From contig LR134362.1 of assembly GCA_900637275.1 (NCBI GenBank), positions 1,612,001-1,676,000 of the forward strand: a DNA stretch of 64,000 nt, in the 5' to 3' direction. The DNA comes from [Pasteurella] aerogenes (GTDB lineage Bacteria > Pseudomonadota > Gammaproteobacteria > Enterobacterales > Pasteurellaceae). Under the pieces are notes generated by a model, which saw only the letters and a list, made by a program, of their open reading frames with translations, was not told where the DNA came from and ran no database searches. How positions within the stretch are numbered: the stretch's first letter is position 1; each line of letters begins with the position of its first letter. Below are positions 25,396 through 33,853 of the stretch, piece after piece. The position numbers were made by a program, and so were the translations under genes.

Positions 25396-26259
25396 TCACT
25401 CCCCCGAATGATTAAATCTAGTAGTCAATGTAAATACTTTTTCAGCACAGACATCAATACAACGCCCGCAACTGATACAATCCTTTGAAAGTATAAGTAA
25501 ACTTTCATTGTTTTTACCATGCAACGCCGGTCGAATCACTTGCGCTTCTGGGCAAACATTATAACAATCCATACAATTGTCACATTTACTGCGATCTGTA
25601 ACTTTAATTCGCAGCAGCCCTTTCGCACCGATAATTCCGTAGCTGGCGCCAATCGGGCAAAGATGCCCGCACCAACCGTGTTCCACGATAAATAAATCAA
25701 ATAAAAAAACAGCCAACACAAGCCATGTGGTCGCGCCAAAACCATAAATTAAGCCACGCCCTAATGCAGAAACCGGATTAATCCATTCCCACAACAACAT
25801 CCCGCTCACCGCACTGCCGACTAAAATCATCAGCAATAAACCATAACGCAATCCGCGCGGTAATTTCGCACTTTGACGAATACCTAATTTGCGTCTTAAC
25901 CAAGCTGCACAATCAGTAACAATGTTCAATGGACATACCCAAGCACAGAAAATGCGGCTGCCTACTAAGGCATAAAATACCACAATAATCAAGGCACCAA
26001 TCAAAGTGGTCACCGTTGGTACATAACCTGTGACTAGACTTTCCGCAGTAATTAACGGATCACTTAGCGGGATCACATCCAAAAACAAACTACCTGAATA
26101 GTTGCCTTTTAAGATCCAAACCTGAAAATAAGGACCGGATAAAAACATCGCCAAAATCGCCAATTGGGTCAAACGACGCCAAAATAAAAAACGATTCGCG
26201 TGCCACCAGCCTAATTTTTCTCTTGCCTCACGTCCGGCATCTTTCGGTGCATTTGCCAT
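25396..26259 (-). CDS. napH: Quinol dehydrogenase membrane component NapH
   Basis: A 287-residue protein with four membrane helices. It carries CxxxCP motifs (CAWVCPLNI and CGHLCPIGA) and two cytoplasmic 4Fe-4S ferredoxin sites near the C-terminus (CDNCMDCYNVCPE, CISCGRCIDVCAE). With NapG it draws electrons from quinol towards NapC/NapB. Its ATG overlaps the napG stop in TAATG, so translation is coupled. Confidence 0.95.
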   Translation of the reverse strand: MANAPKDAGREAREKLGWWHANRFLFWRRLTQLAILAMFLSGPYFQVWILKGNYSGSLFLDVIPLSDPLITAESLVTGYVPTVTTLIGALIIVVFYALVGSRIFCAWVCPLNIVTDCAAWLRRKLGIRQSAKLPRGLRYGLLLMILVGSAVSGMLLWEWINPVSALGRGLIYGFGATTWLVLAVFLFDLFIVEHGWCGHLCPIGASYGIIGAKGLLRIKVTDRSKCDNCMDCYNVCPEAQVIRPALHGKNNESLLILSKDCISCGRCIDVCAEKVFTLTTRFNHSGE

Positions 26260-27014
26260 TATTGCGCTCCTTCCGGTTTACGGGTCGGTAGACTAATAAT
26301 GTCGTCCGGCGCCAAAGAATGTCCAGCTTTTGCCTTTTCTTCCCAGCCTAAACGATAATGATGCCCCAACATCCCTTTTGCCAATGCTAACGGTAACACC
26401 TTAATTGCCGCCTCATCCAACACGCAAGCCTCTTCGCATTTGCCGCAGCCGGTGCAATGCTCGGAATGTACCGTTGGAATAAACATCGCGTGTTTACCAG
26501 TACGAGAATTATGCTGCATTTCAAGGGTAATCGCTTTATCAATCACCGGACAAACCCGATAACACACATCACAACGCAACCCTTGCCAGTTCAAACAGGT
26601 TTCATGATCCAGCAACACAGCCAAGCCCATTTTGGCCTGCGTAATGTCCGTAGCTTGGTTATCCAATGCACCGGTCGGACAAGCCACCGCACAAGGAATA
26701 TCCACACACATTTCACAAGGTTTGTCCCTTGCCACAAAATAAGGTGTCCCAGCTTCCAAAGGCGAAAGTAACGATGCCAAATGCAACATATCATAAGGAC
26801 AAGCTTGAACACATTGCCCGCAACGAATGCACGCAGCAGAAAAATCTTTGTCATCCGACAACGCAAATGGAGGACGCAACGCCACACCTTCGCGCGCAAG
26901 ACTTTGTTTTTGCTGCAAGCCAAGCAACAACCCGACGCCGGCAAGTCCGCCTGCGGTTCGGGTCGCTTCTTTTAAAAAGCGGCGACGTTCTGGTGTGACA
27001 ACTGTTTTTTTCAT
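26259..27014 (-). CDS. napG: Ferredoxin-type protein NapG (Tat-exported)
   Basis: A 251-residue protein with a twin-arginine leader (PERRRFLKEATRTAGGLAGVG) and four 4Fe-4S sites (CIRCGQCVQACP, CEMCVDIPCAVACP, CLNWQGLRCDVCYRVCP, CTGCGKCEEACV). It is the periplasmic partner of NapH in electron flow from quinol to the reductase. It is separated from napA by a 61-base gap holding an inverted uptake-word pair. Confidence 0.95.
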   Translation of the reverse strand: MKKTVVTPERRRFLKEATRTAGGLAGVGLLLGLQQKQSLAREGVALRPPFALSDDKDFSAACIRCGQCVQACPYDMLHLASLLSPLEAGTPYFVARDKPCEMCVDIPCAVACPTGALDNQATDITQAKMGLAVLLDHETCLNWQGLRCDVCYRVCPVIDKAITLEMQHNSRTGKHAMFIPTVHSEHCTGCGKCEEACVLDEAAIKVLPLALAKGMLGHHYRLGWEEKAKAGHSLAPDDIISLPTRKPEGAQ

Positions 27015-27023
27015 GATTTTTTC

Positions 27024-27058
27024 ACCGCACTTTTACGCCATAACAGGAAAAGTGCGGT
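27024..27058. repeat. Inverted uptake-sequence pair in the napA-napG gap
   Basis: ACCGCACTTTT (27024-27034) and AAAAGTGCGGT (27048-27058) give an 11-bp perfect stem with a 13-base loop inside the nap operon. There is no T run on the minus strand after it, so it is not a classical terminator. Confidence 0.85.
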
Positions 27059-27075
27059 CCTTTTTTGCATTATTT

Positions 27076-29559
27076 TTAGGCTTTTTCCACTTTTACCGCA
27101 CATTTTTTGAAGTCGGTTTCTTTGGAAATCGGATCCGTGGCATCTAAAGTCAGATTATTTGCCAACTGTCCCGCATCAAAGAAAGTGGTATAAATCAAGC
27201 CAACCGGCACTTTATTACGTCCACGCGTATCCAAATAAGAAATCATTTCTCCACGACGAGAAATCACTTTTACTTTGTCGCCATGACGCAATCCGCGTTT
27301 TTTTGCATCCTCTGGATGCATCCACACCAAGTTGTTCGGGAAAGAACGGTGTAATTCAGGCACACGACGGGTCATCGAACCGGTATGCCAATGTTCAAGG
27401 ACACGCCCAGTTGATAACCATAAATCATATTCCGCATCCGGCGCTTCTGCTGGTGGCTCATAAGGCACTGCCAAAATAATCGCGCGTTTATCCGGATAAC
27501 CATAGAATGCGACTCCTTCACCTTCTTTCACATAAGGATCGTAACCTTCGCGATAACGCCATAAGGTTTCTTTATTTTCCACTACCGGCCAGCGTAAACC
27601 GCGCGCTTTATGATACAAATCAAATGGTGCCAAATCGTGTCCGTGACCGCGACCAAAGGCGGCATATTCTTCAAACAAGCCTTTTTGTAAGTAGAAACCG
27701 AAGTGGTAAGATTCGTCATTTAAACGTTTATCCAATTCATCCACGGAGAATTTATCCACTTGACCGTTTTTGTATAATACTTCAAACAGGGTTTTACCTT
27801 TATATTCTGGCGCCGCAGCAAGTACTTCTTCCGGCCAGACTTCATCGGTGGTGAAATATTTAGAGAATTCCACTAATTGCCACAAGTCAGATTTTGACTC
27901 GCCCGGTGCTTGAACTTGTTGGCGCCAGAATTGGGTACGACGCTCCGCGTTTCCGTATGCCCCCTCTTTTTCAACCCACATTGCTGTTGGCAACATCAAA
28001 TCGGCAGATAACGCAGAAGCGGTTGGATATGGGTCAGAAACCACTACGAAATTGCGCTCATCACGCCAGCCCGGTAAACGTTCTTGGGTAATATTTGGAC
28101 CCGCCTGCATATTGTTATTACACATAATCCAATAAGCATTTAAAGTTCCATCTTTTAATGCACGGTCTTGTGCGACTGCGTGTAAACCCAATTTAGTTTG
28201 GATAACGCCTTTCGGCAATTTCCACAATTTTTCAGCTGTTGCGACATGTTCTGGATTGGTAACCACTAAATCCGCCGGCAAACGGTGAATAAAAGTACCC
28301 ACTTCACGCGCAGTACCGCAAGCAGAAGGCTGACCGGTTAATGAGAACGGTCCGCAACCCGGTAAAGAAATCTTACCAGTTAATAAATGAATGTTATAAA
28401 TCAAATGGTTAGCCCATACACCGCGCGTGTGTTGGTTAAAGCCCATGGTCCAGAAAGAAACGATTTTTTTCTCCGGATCTGCATAAAGTTTGGCTAAACG
28501 CTCTAATTGATCTTTTGGCACGCCGGAAATTTCATGCGCTTTATCCAAGGTATAAGGCGCCACTAATTTTTTGAATTCCTCAAAATCACTGTCGTGCATT
28601 TTACCGGAAGTTTTTACGTTTTTCGCCGCTTGCTCTAACGGATGTTCCGGACGCAATCCATAACCAATATCAGTTTCACCCCGTTTAAATTTAGTATGTT
28701 TACTGATGAAATCTTGGTTAATTGCATTATGTTCAATCAAATAATTCGCAATATAGTTCAAAATCGCCAAATCACTTTGTGGTGTGAAAATAATCCCTAA
28801 ATCGGCTAATTCAAAAGAACGATGTTCAAATGTCGATAACACGTTAACAGTCACTTTATCCGGATTGGAAAGACGACGATCGGAAATACGTGACCACAAA
28901 ATCGGGTGCATTTCCGCCATATTTGAACCCCAAAGTACGAAAGCATCGGCTTGTTCAATATCATTGTAGCAACCCATTGGCTCATCCATACCAAAGGTAC
29001 GCATGAAAGCCACTGCTGCAGATGCCATACAGTGACGCGCATTCGGGTCGATATTGTTAGAGCGCAAACCTGCTTTAAATAATTTAGATTTTGCCACGCC
29101 CTCAAAAATCGTCGATTGACCGGAGGTAAACATCCCTACCCCATTCGGCCCTTGTTCTTTCAACGCTTTTTTGAATTTTTCCGCCATGGTAGAAAACGCG
29201 ACATCCCAAGATACTGGCGTAAATTCCCCATTCTTATCATATTTACCGTCTTTCATACGCAACATCGGCTGCGTCAAACGGTCTTTACCGTACATAATTT
29301 TTGGTAAAAAATAGCCTTTAATACAGTTCAAACCACGGTTTACTTCAGCATCCGGATCCCCTTGTGATGCTACAACGCGACCGTCGCGAACACCAACTAA
29401 TACGCCACAACCGGTACCGCAGAAACGACAAACGGTTTTATCCCATTTAATCGAATCTTCAGCCGCCATCACGTTTTTCACCGGAATCGTTAATCCGGCA
29501 ACCGTTGCTGCCGCCGCGGCAGCATTGGCTTTCATAAACTCCCTACGACTTAACTCCAT
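27076..29559 (-). CDS. napA: Periplasmic nitrate reductase catalytic subunit NapA
   Basis: This 827-residue molybdenum enzyme reduces nitrate to nitrite in the periplasm. A Tat leader with SRREFMKA spans residues 1-32. A 4Fe-4S site uses Cys44, Cys47, Cys51 and Cys79. The Mo ligand is Cys177 in DPNARHCMASA. The long molybdopterin-binding body follows, and the length equals E. coli NapA (828). NapD, encoded just upstream, guards its Tat leader during cofactor loading. No defect is visible. Confidence 0.97.
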   Translation of the reverse strand: MELSRREFMKANAAAAAATVAGLTIPVKNVMAAEDSIKWDKTVCRFCGTGCGVLVGVRDGRVVASQGDPDAEVNRGLNCIKGYFLPKIMYGKDRLTQPMLRMKDGKYDKNGEFTPVSWDVAFSTMAEKFKKALKEQGPNGVGMFTSGQSTIFEGVAKSKLFKAGLRSNNIDPNARHCMASAAVAFMRTFGMDEPMGCYNDIEQADAFVLWGSNMAEMHPILWSRISDRRLSNPDKVTVNVLSTFEHRSFELADLGIIFTPQSDLAILNYIANYLIEHNAINQDFISKHTKFKRGETDIGYGLRPEHPLEQAAKNVKTSGKMHDSDFEEFKKLVAPYTLDKAHEISGVPKDQLERLAKLYADPEKKIVSFWTMGFNQHTRGVWANHLIYNIHLLTGKISLPGCGPFSLTGQPSACGTAREVGTFIHRLPADLVVTNPEHVATAEKLWKLPKGVIQTKLGLHAVAQDRALKDGTLNAYWIMCNNNMQAGPNITQERLPGWRDERNFVVVSDPYPTASALSADLMLPTAMWVEKEGAYGNAERRTQFWRQQVQAPGESKSDLWQLVEFSKYFTTDEVWPEEVLAAAPEYKGKTLFEVLYKNGQVDKFSVDELDKRLNDESYHFGFYLQKGLFEEYAAFGRGHGHDLAPFDLYHKARGLRWPVVENKETLWRYREGYDPYVKEGEGVAFYGYPDKRAIILAVPYEPPAEAPDAEYDLWLSTGRVLEHWHTGSMTRRVPELHRSFPNNLVWMHPEDAKKRGLRHGDKVKVISRRGEMISYLDTRGRNKVPVGLIYTTFFDAGQLANNLTLDATDPISKETDFKKCAVKVEKA

Positions 29560-29586
29560 TGTGTTCCCCCTCGTTTAAGTCATTGA

Positions 29587-29874
29587 TTAATTTTGTGTAA
29601 ACTGTTCATCCTGTTCGTGATAAACCAATGAAACATCTATCACGCCCTCAATATGACGAATATTTTCCATATGGTCTAACAACAAGCGATGATGATGAGA
29701 TTGCATCACCACCACTAATTTTCCAATTTCATGATCAGCAGCAGGAATTTCCGTGTGCGGAATTGCCAAAAGTGCGGTCTGAATTTGCTCGATTTTTTCA
29801 GGCTTTACCTGTACGATTAAGCCACAAACGTGCCAATCTTTTGCATTTTCCATGCTAATTTCTTGTTCCTGCAT
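29587..29874 (-). CDS. napD: NapA maturation chaperone NapD
   Basis: A 95-residue cytoplasmic chaperone that binds the NapA Tat signal. WHVCGLIVQVKPEKIEQIQTALL and GKLVVVMQSHHHRLLLDHMENIRHIEGVIDVSLVYHE match the family. The ATG overlaps the napF stop (TAATG) and follows AAGGAAC, so translation is coupled to napF. Met8 is a second possible start. Confidence 0.93.
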   Translation of the reverse strand: MQEQEISMENAKDWHVCGLIVQVKPEKIEQIQTALLAIPHTEIPAADHEIGKLVVVMQSHHHRLLLDHMENIRHIEGVIDVSLVYHEQDEQFTQN

Positions 29875-30416
29875 TACGTTGTTCCTTTAATTTCTTCCGC
29901 CTCATGACGAATTTTTATCGCACTCACTGGACAACTTTGAAGACAGCCGCCGCAACCATTACACTTTTCCAACTGCAAAGTAGGTCTAGCAACACCACCT
30001 AACGTACGCTGAAAACGGATAGCTTGCGTAGCACAATAATCTTCACAACTGCGACATTCCACTTGTTGCTGTGCCAAACAGTTTGCGCCGATTTCAATTT
30101 TATGCTGCCATGCCGGCGTTTGTACGTCACGAAAAATCGGTTGCTGACAAACCTGTACGCATTGCTGGCAAAAGGTACATTCTCCGCGGCTAAACTGCAC
30201 TTCCGGAAAACCGCCCTCGCCTTTTATCAGAATTTGCGTTTCACACTGGCTCACACAATCGCCACACCGAGTACAATATTGTAAAAAGATGTCTTCCGCT
30301 TGCGCCCAAGGTGGTCTAATACCTTGAAAACCTTGCGTTTTTGTTTTTTCTGATTGCAATGAGGTTAAAAATTCTCCGCGTAAAAACCGTCGGCGCGGTA
30401 AATTGGTTTCCGCCAT
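29874..30416 (-). CDS. napF: Ferredoxin-type protein NapF
   Basis: A 180-residue cytoplasmic iron-sulfur protein, first gene of the nap operon. Four Cys clusters are seen (CTRCGDCVSQCE, CTFCQQCVQVCQQ, CRSCEDYCATQ, CNGCGGCLQSCP). An N-terminal RRRFLRGEF resembles a Tat motif, as in other NapF proteins, which nonetheless act inside the cell in NapA maturation. The operon reads napFDAGHBC, the same order as in E. coli. Confidence 0.94.
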   Translation of the reverse strand: MAETNLPRRRFLRGEFLTSLQSEKTKTQGFQGIRPPWAQAEDIFLQYCTRCGDCVSQCETQILIKGEGGFPEVQFSRGECTFCQQCVQVCQQPIFRDVQTPAWQHKIEIGANCLAQQQVECRSCEDYCATQAIRFQRTLGGVARPTLQLEKCNGCGGCLQSCPVSAIKIRHEAEEIKGTT

Positions 30417-30491
30417 AATAAACTGATCCGCTAAGCCAATTTGTTACTTTTTTGAGCGTATTATTTTCCAGGTGAATAATCCACTTTTTAA

Positions 30492-30507
30492 TCCCCTAAA
30501 AGGAGTA
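30492..30507 (-). promoter_or_regulatory. Candidate NarP-type site upstream of napF
   Basis: On the minus strand, TACTCCT fits the NarL/NarP heptamer TACYYMT and pairs imperfectly with AGGGGA (inverted repeat TCCCCT/AGGAGT on the plus strand, 3-base gap). It lies about 85 bases before the napF start and overlaps the ribosome site of the small ORF. A possible -10 (AATAAT, minus strand) is at 30460-30465. Confidence 0.35.
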
Positions 30508-30512
30508 TTTGC

Positions 30513-30623
30513 ATGAGAAAAAGCCGATTTATTGCGTTAGATCAATTTCTATTCACCAGTAATCGCGCCACTGCCTGCAAAATCATCAGTAAAACACTAA
30601 AAGTGCGGTGCTTTTTTTGTTAG
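30513..30623 (+). CDS. Small ORF of 36 codons upstream of narQ, unrecognised
   Basis: ATG 30513 follows AAAAGGAG at good spacing and has an in-frame stop just upstream, so the ORF is closed and starts there. It ends at TAG 30621, 35 bases before narQ. Its last codons read through an uptake word and a T run. It could be a leader peptide, a real small protein or a leftover. The stretch RFIALDQFLFTSNRATAC is faintly like the first helix pair of an S4 RNA-binding domain, but this is too weak to name a family. No function is assigned. Confidence 0.4.
   Translation: MRKSRFIALDQFLFTSNRATACKIISKTLKVRCFFC
30532..30545. promoter_or_regulatory. Candidate FNR site between napF and narQ
   Basis: TTGCGTTAGATCAA matches the FNR consensus TTGAT-N4-ATCAA at 8 of 10 defined bases, with the right half perfect. 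It lies within the small ORF and about 115 bases upstream of the napF start. Confidence 0.4.
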
Positions 30624-30658
30624 AATGCCCAAAATTATATGATTTGGTGAGGTCGCCT

Positions 30659-32365
30659 TTGGCTGAAAAAAAACTGTCTGTATCCACAAAAATTGCTCAT
30701 TATCTCTTGAGCATTATCGTTTTTGCTGCCTGTATTAGTTTGCTTAGTTTGGGCATTATGTTGAGCAATAAATCTGACGCAGAATTGATCAACGTATCCG
30801 GCTCGCTGCGTATGCAAACCTACCGCTTGCTCTATGTCATTGAGCATCGCCCACAAAATGTGGAATTTCATTTAAGACAATATCGCTTAAGTTTGCATTC
30901 CTCCCCCTTAACCGAAATTAACCATCAATCCTTTGTGCCGGCGGATGTAAAACAAGCCTATCGAGAATTAATCAAACGTTGGCAAGGCATGGAAAGCTAT
31001 GCACGCCAAGGCGATTATGCCTCCTATCGTCAAGAAGTGACAAGTTATGTGGATCAAGTGGATCGCTTCGTCAATACCCTTCAGGCATTTGCTGAGAAAA
31101 AACTCAATATCGCGGTATTGACCATTCTTTTTTCGATGTTACTGATTGTTGGATTAGTTTCTTATGTGATTTGGTTTACGCGTAAACAAGTCGTACAACC
31201 CTTAGAAAAACTCGCGATCGCCAGTGCGCAAGTACAATTCGGGCAGTTCAATCATATCCCGCTGGATACGCAAAAAAATAATGAAATTGGACGCTTATCA
31301 TTGGTATTTACCCAAATGGCAAGCGAATTAAGCAAGCTATATTCGCAATTGGAAGATAAGGTCAACGAAAAAACACAGAAACTTAGCCAACTCAACCGGG
31401 CGCTATCTACCCTATATCAAGCCTCGCAATTGTTGAGTAATAACAACCTGACGCCAACATTGTTGCAACAAGTGCTAAAACACATTCAAGTAAATGAACA
31501 CTTACGTTATCTTGAATTAAATGTGTATGATTCCGAATGGTACATTGGTTTAGGAGAAAAACCGCAGGAAGAACTACAACACATTGACTTATCTGCTAAA
31601 AATGAAATTTTAGGGAAATTATCTTGGCAAGCCGGGCTGCCTTGCCCTGATTTACGCTCCATGCAAAATTTTGCGCAAATGATAAGCCGCGCCTTGTATT
31701 TCAACCACACTCAACGACAACAACAACAATTATTATTAATGGAAGAACGTTCAATTATCGCCCGCGAATTGCACGATTCGTTAGCGCAAGTGTTATCCTA
31801 TTTACAAATTCAGCTCACCTTGCTTAAACATAATTTAAACCAATCGCCAATGGAATCAACACCAAAAAGTTTGGCGATCATCGCTGATTTTGAACAAGCA
31901 CTCAGCGCAGGTTATGTGCAATTACGCGAATTATTGGCGACTTTCCGCTTGACCATCCAAGAAGCTAATTTAAAATTAGCGTTGGAACAAGTGATTGATT
32001 CGCTGCGTAATCAAACAGATATGACCATGACATTGTCTTGCTCATTGCCATCACAAACCTTTAATGCCCAACAATTGGTCCACGTCCTACAAATTGTACG
32101 AGAGGCAACCTTAAATGCGATTAAACACTCACAAGGTAGTCGAATTGATGTGTTGGCTTATATGAATCCAGAAGGCGAATATGAATTGGCGGTCAGAGAC
32201 AATGGCGTTGGCATTCCAAATTTACAAGAACCGGAAGGGCATTATGGCTTAAATATTATGTCGGAACGCAGCCACCAACTCAATGCAACACTGCATATTC
32301 AACGCTTAGCGCAAGGCGGGACAGAAGTCAAACTCACCTTGCCAAATACATTACAACAAGGATAA
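30659..32365 (+). CDS. narQ: Nitrate/nitrite sensor histidine kinase NarQ
   Basis: A 568-residue membrane kinase. TM1 is about residues 12-35, then the nitrate-binding P-box SDAELINVSGSLRMQTYRLL, then TM2 about 150-173, a HAMP region, a signaling helix and the HisKA_3 box ARELHDSLAQ (His372), with the ATPase block DNGVGI at the end. It phosphorylates NarP/NarL; no regulator gene is nearby. The frame is open from 30608, but TTG 30659 has TGAGGT five bases upstream and gives the normal MAEKKLSVSTKIAHY start, so I choose it. It is divergent from nap and lies 3 bases before murB. Confidence 0.92.
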   Translation: MAEKKLSVSTKIAHYLLSIIVFAACISLLSLGIMLSNKSDAELINVSGSLRMQTYRLLYVIEHRPQNVEFHLRQYRLSLHSSPLTEINHQSFVPADVKQAYRELIKRWQGMESYARQGDYASYRQEVTSYVDQVDRFVNTLQAFAEKKLNIAVLTILFSMLLIVGLVSYVIWFTRKQVVQPLEKLAIASAQVQFGQFNHIPLDTQKNNEIGRLSLVFTQMASELSKLYSQLEDKVNEKTQKLSQLNRALSTLYQASQLLSNNNLTPTLLQQVLKHIQVNEHLRYLELNVYDSEWYIGLGEKPQEELQHIDLSAKNEILGKLSWQAGLPCPDLRSMQNFAQMISRALYFNHTQRQQQQLLLMEERSIIARELHDSLAQVLSYLQIQLTLLKHNLNQSPMESTPKSLAIIADFEQALSAGYVQLRELLATFRLTIQEANLKLALEQVIDSLRNQTDMTMTLSCSLPSQTFNAQQLVHVLQIVREATLNAIKHSQGSRIDVLAYMNPEGEYELAVRDNGVGIPNLQEPEGHYGLNIMSERSHQLNATLHIQRLAQGGTEVKLTLPNTLQQG

Positions 32366-32368
32366 TGA

Positions 32369-33394
32369 ATGGAAAATTTACAAGCATTACATACCTTTGC
32401 CATTCCAGCAAAGGCAAAAAACGTGATAAAAATCACCGCACTTGAGGAACTCAAACAAGCCTGGCAACAAGCACAAACTGAACATATCCCATTTCTATTT
32501 TTGGGGCAAGGCAGTAACGTTTTGTTTTTAGAGGATTTTGCCGGAACTGTCGCTATCAATGAATTACGTGGCATTACCCACCATGAAGATGAAGAATACC
32601 ATTTTATCCACGTACAAGGTGGCGAAAACTGGCATGAACTTGTCAAATGGTCATTGCAACAACACATCTACGGATTGGAAAATCTTGCCTTAATTCCAGG
32701 CTGTGCCGGTTCCGCGCCAATCCAAAATATCGGAGCTTATGGTGTTGAATTTAAAGATGTTTGTGATTATGTTGACATCCTGAATTTAAATACTAACGAA
32801 CAATTGCGGTTAACTCGCGCCCAATGCGAGTTTGGGTATCGCGAAAGTGTGTTTAAACATCAATATAAAGACGGATTTATTGTCACCGCAATCGGTTTAA
32901 AATTATCTAAAGCCTGGAAACCGGTTCTGAAATACGGTTCATTAACCAATTTTGATGCCAAAACGGTCAGCGCTCAACAGATTTTTGATGAAGTTTGTCG
33001 CATTCGGCAAAGTAAATTACCCGATCCAAAAATTTTCGGCAATGCCGGCAGTTTCTTTAAAAATCCCGTCATTTCGGCGCAAACTTTTGCACTTTTACAA
33101 CAAGAATACCCCACTATCCCACATTATCCACAAGCGGATGGACAGGTAAAACTCGCTGCCGGCTGGTTGATTGATCAATGCCAATTAAAAGGCTATCAAA
33201 TCGGCGGTGCAGCTGTGCATCAACAACAAGCACTGGTACTGATTAACAAAGATCATGCCAGCGCAAGTGATGTCATAGAACTGGCACATCATGTTCGTCA
33301 ATGTGTGGCAATTAAATTTGACGTTTATCTACAACCTGAAGTGCGTTTTATCGGCGCGCAAGGCGAAGTGGATAGTGAACTAACCATCAGTTAA
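32369..33394 (+). CDS. murB: UDP-N-acetylenolpyruvoylglucosamine reductase MurB
   Basis: A 341-residue FAD enzyme that reduces the enolpyruvyl group to make UDP-MurNAc. FAD-binding blocks FLGQGSNVLFLED and GCAGSAPIQNIGAYGVE, the GYRESVFKH block, the catalytic-serine region GNAGSFFKNPV and the terminal glutamate in QPEVRFIG are present. It belongs to type I MurB, like E. coli. Its ATG follows narQ by 3 bases, and AAGGAT overlapping the narQ stop serves as ribosome site. As I recall, H. influenzae also has narQ beside murB. Confidence 0.95.
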   Translation: MENLQALHTFAIPAKAKNVIKITALEELKQAWQQAQTEHIPFLFLGQGSNVLFLEDFAGTVAINELRGITHHEDEEYHFIHVQGGENWHELVKWSLQQHIYGLENLALIPGCAGSAPIQNIGAYGVEFKDVCDYVDILNLNTNEQLRLTRAQCEFGYRESVFKHQYKDGFIVTAIGLKLSKAWKPVLKYGSLTNFDAKTVSAQQIFDEVCRIRQSKLPDPKIFGNAGSFFKNPVISAQTFALLQQEYPTIPHYPQADGQVKLAAGWLIDQCQLKGYQIGGAAVHQQQALVLINKDHASASDVIELAHHVRQCVAIKFDVYLQPEVRFIGAQGEVDSELTIS

Positions 33395-33418
33395 TTTAGC
33401 TCAACTTAAGGATATTTT

Positions 33419-33730
33419 ATGGATTTTAAAACCATTTTAGGCAGCCTACCGTCGATTGATCACTTACAAGGATTAGACGTTATTTCTAACGGAAATGTCA
33501 TTCACCATATTCCCGCTATTCAAGGCAAATTAGGATCATTGCGAGTTTATCACGCATTGGCACAACAATTTAACGGAAAATTAGACCGCACTTGTGCTGA
33601 AAAAGGCTTACAACTTTTCGCCGAACATACCGAAGATGCCAAACAAAACCCAGGTAAACATCCAAATATTGATTTATTATTGCGCGTGATCGCGGAAAAT
33701 TTGGAATATCAATTAATTGCAAAAGGTTAA
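33419..33730 (+). CDS. DUF2322 family protein, function unknown
   Basis: A 103-residue soluble protein starting MDFKTILGSLPSIDHLQGLDVI. It resembles the uncharacterised DUF2322 family of beta- and gamma-proteobacteria. No signal peptide, membrane helix or catalytic motif is visible. It lies 24 bases after murB, with AAGGAT as ribosome site, and so ends the narQ-murB transcript. An uptake word lies inside it. I do not assign a function. Confidence 0.75.
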   Translation: MDFKTILGSLPSIDHLQGLDVISNGNVIHHIPAIQGKLGSLRVYHALAQQFNGKLDRTCAEKGLQLFAEHTEDAKQNPGKHPNIDLLLRVIAENLEYQLIAKG

Positions 33731-33771
33731 GTTCCTTAAACCTTCGTCACCTAGTTTAACTTATAAAAAAA

Positions 33772-33794
33772 AGTGATGGGCAAAGCCCATCACT
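33772..33794 (-). terminator. glmS terminator
   Basis: AGTGATGGGC / GCCCATCACT, a perfect 10-bp stem with a 3-base loop. The minus strand continues with eight T. Confidence 0.92.
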
Positions 33795-33853
33795 ACACCT
33801 GATATAACATGAAATATCAATAAGCTAACTCGTTTACTCTGGAAGAGTACAAC

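Noticed and set aside
26457..27147. Several plus-strand ORFs of 100-117 residues opposite napG/napA
   Set aside because: They are antisense to nap genes and composed of unusual residue mixes; they are shadows of the real frames.
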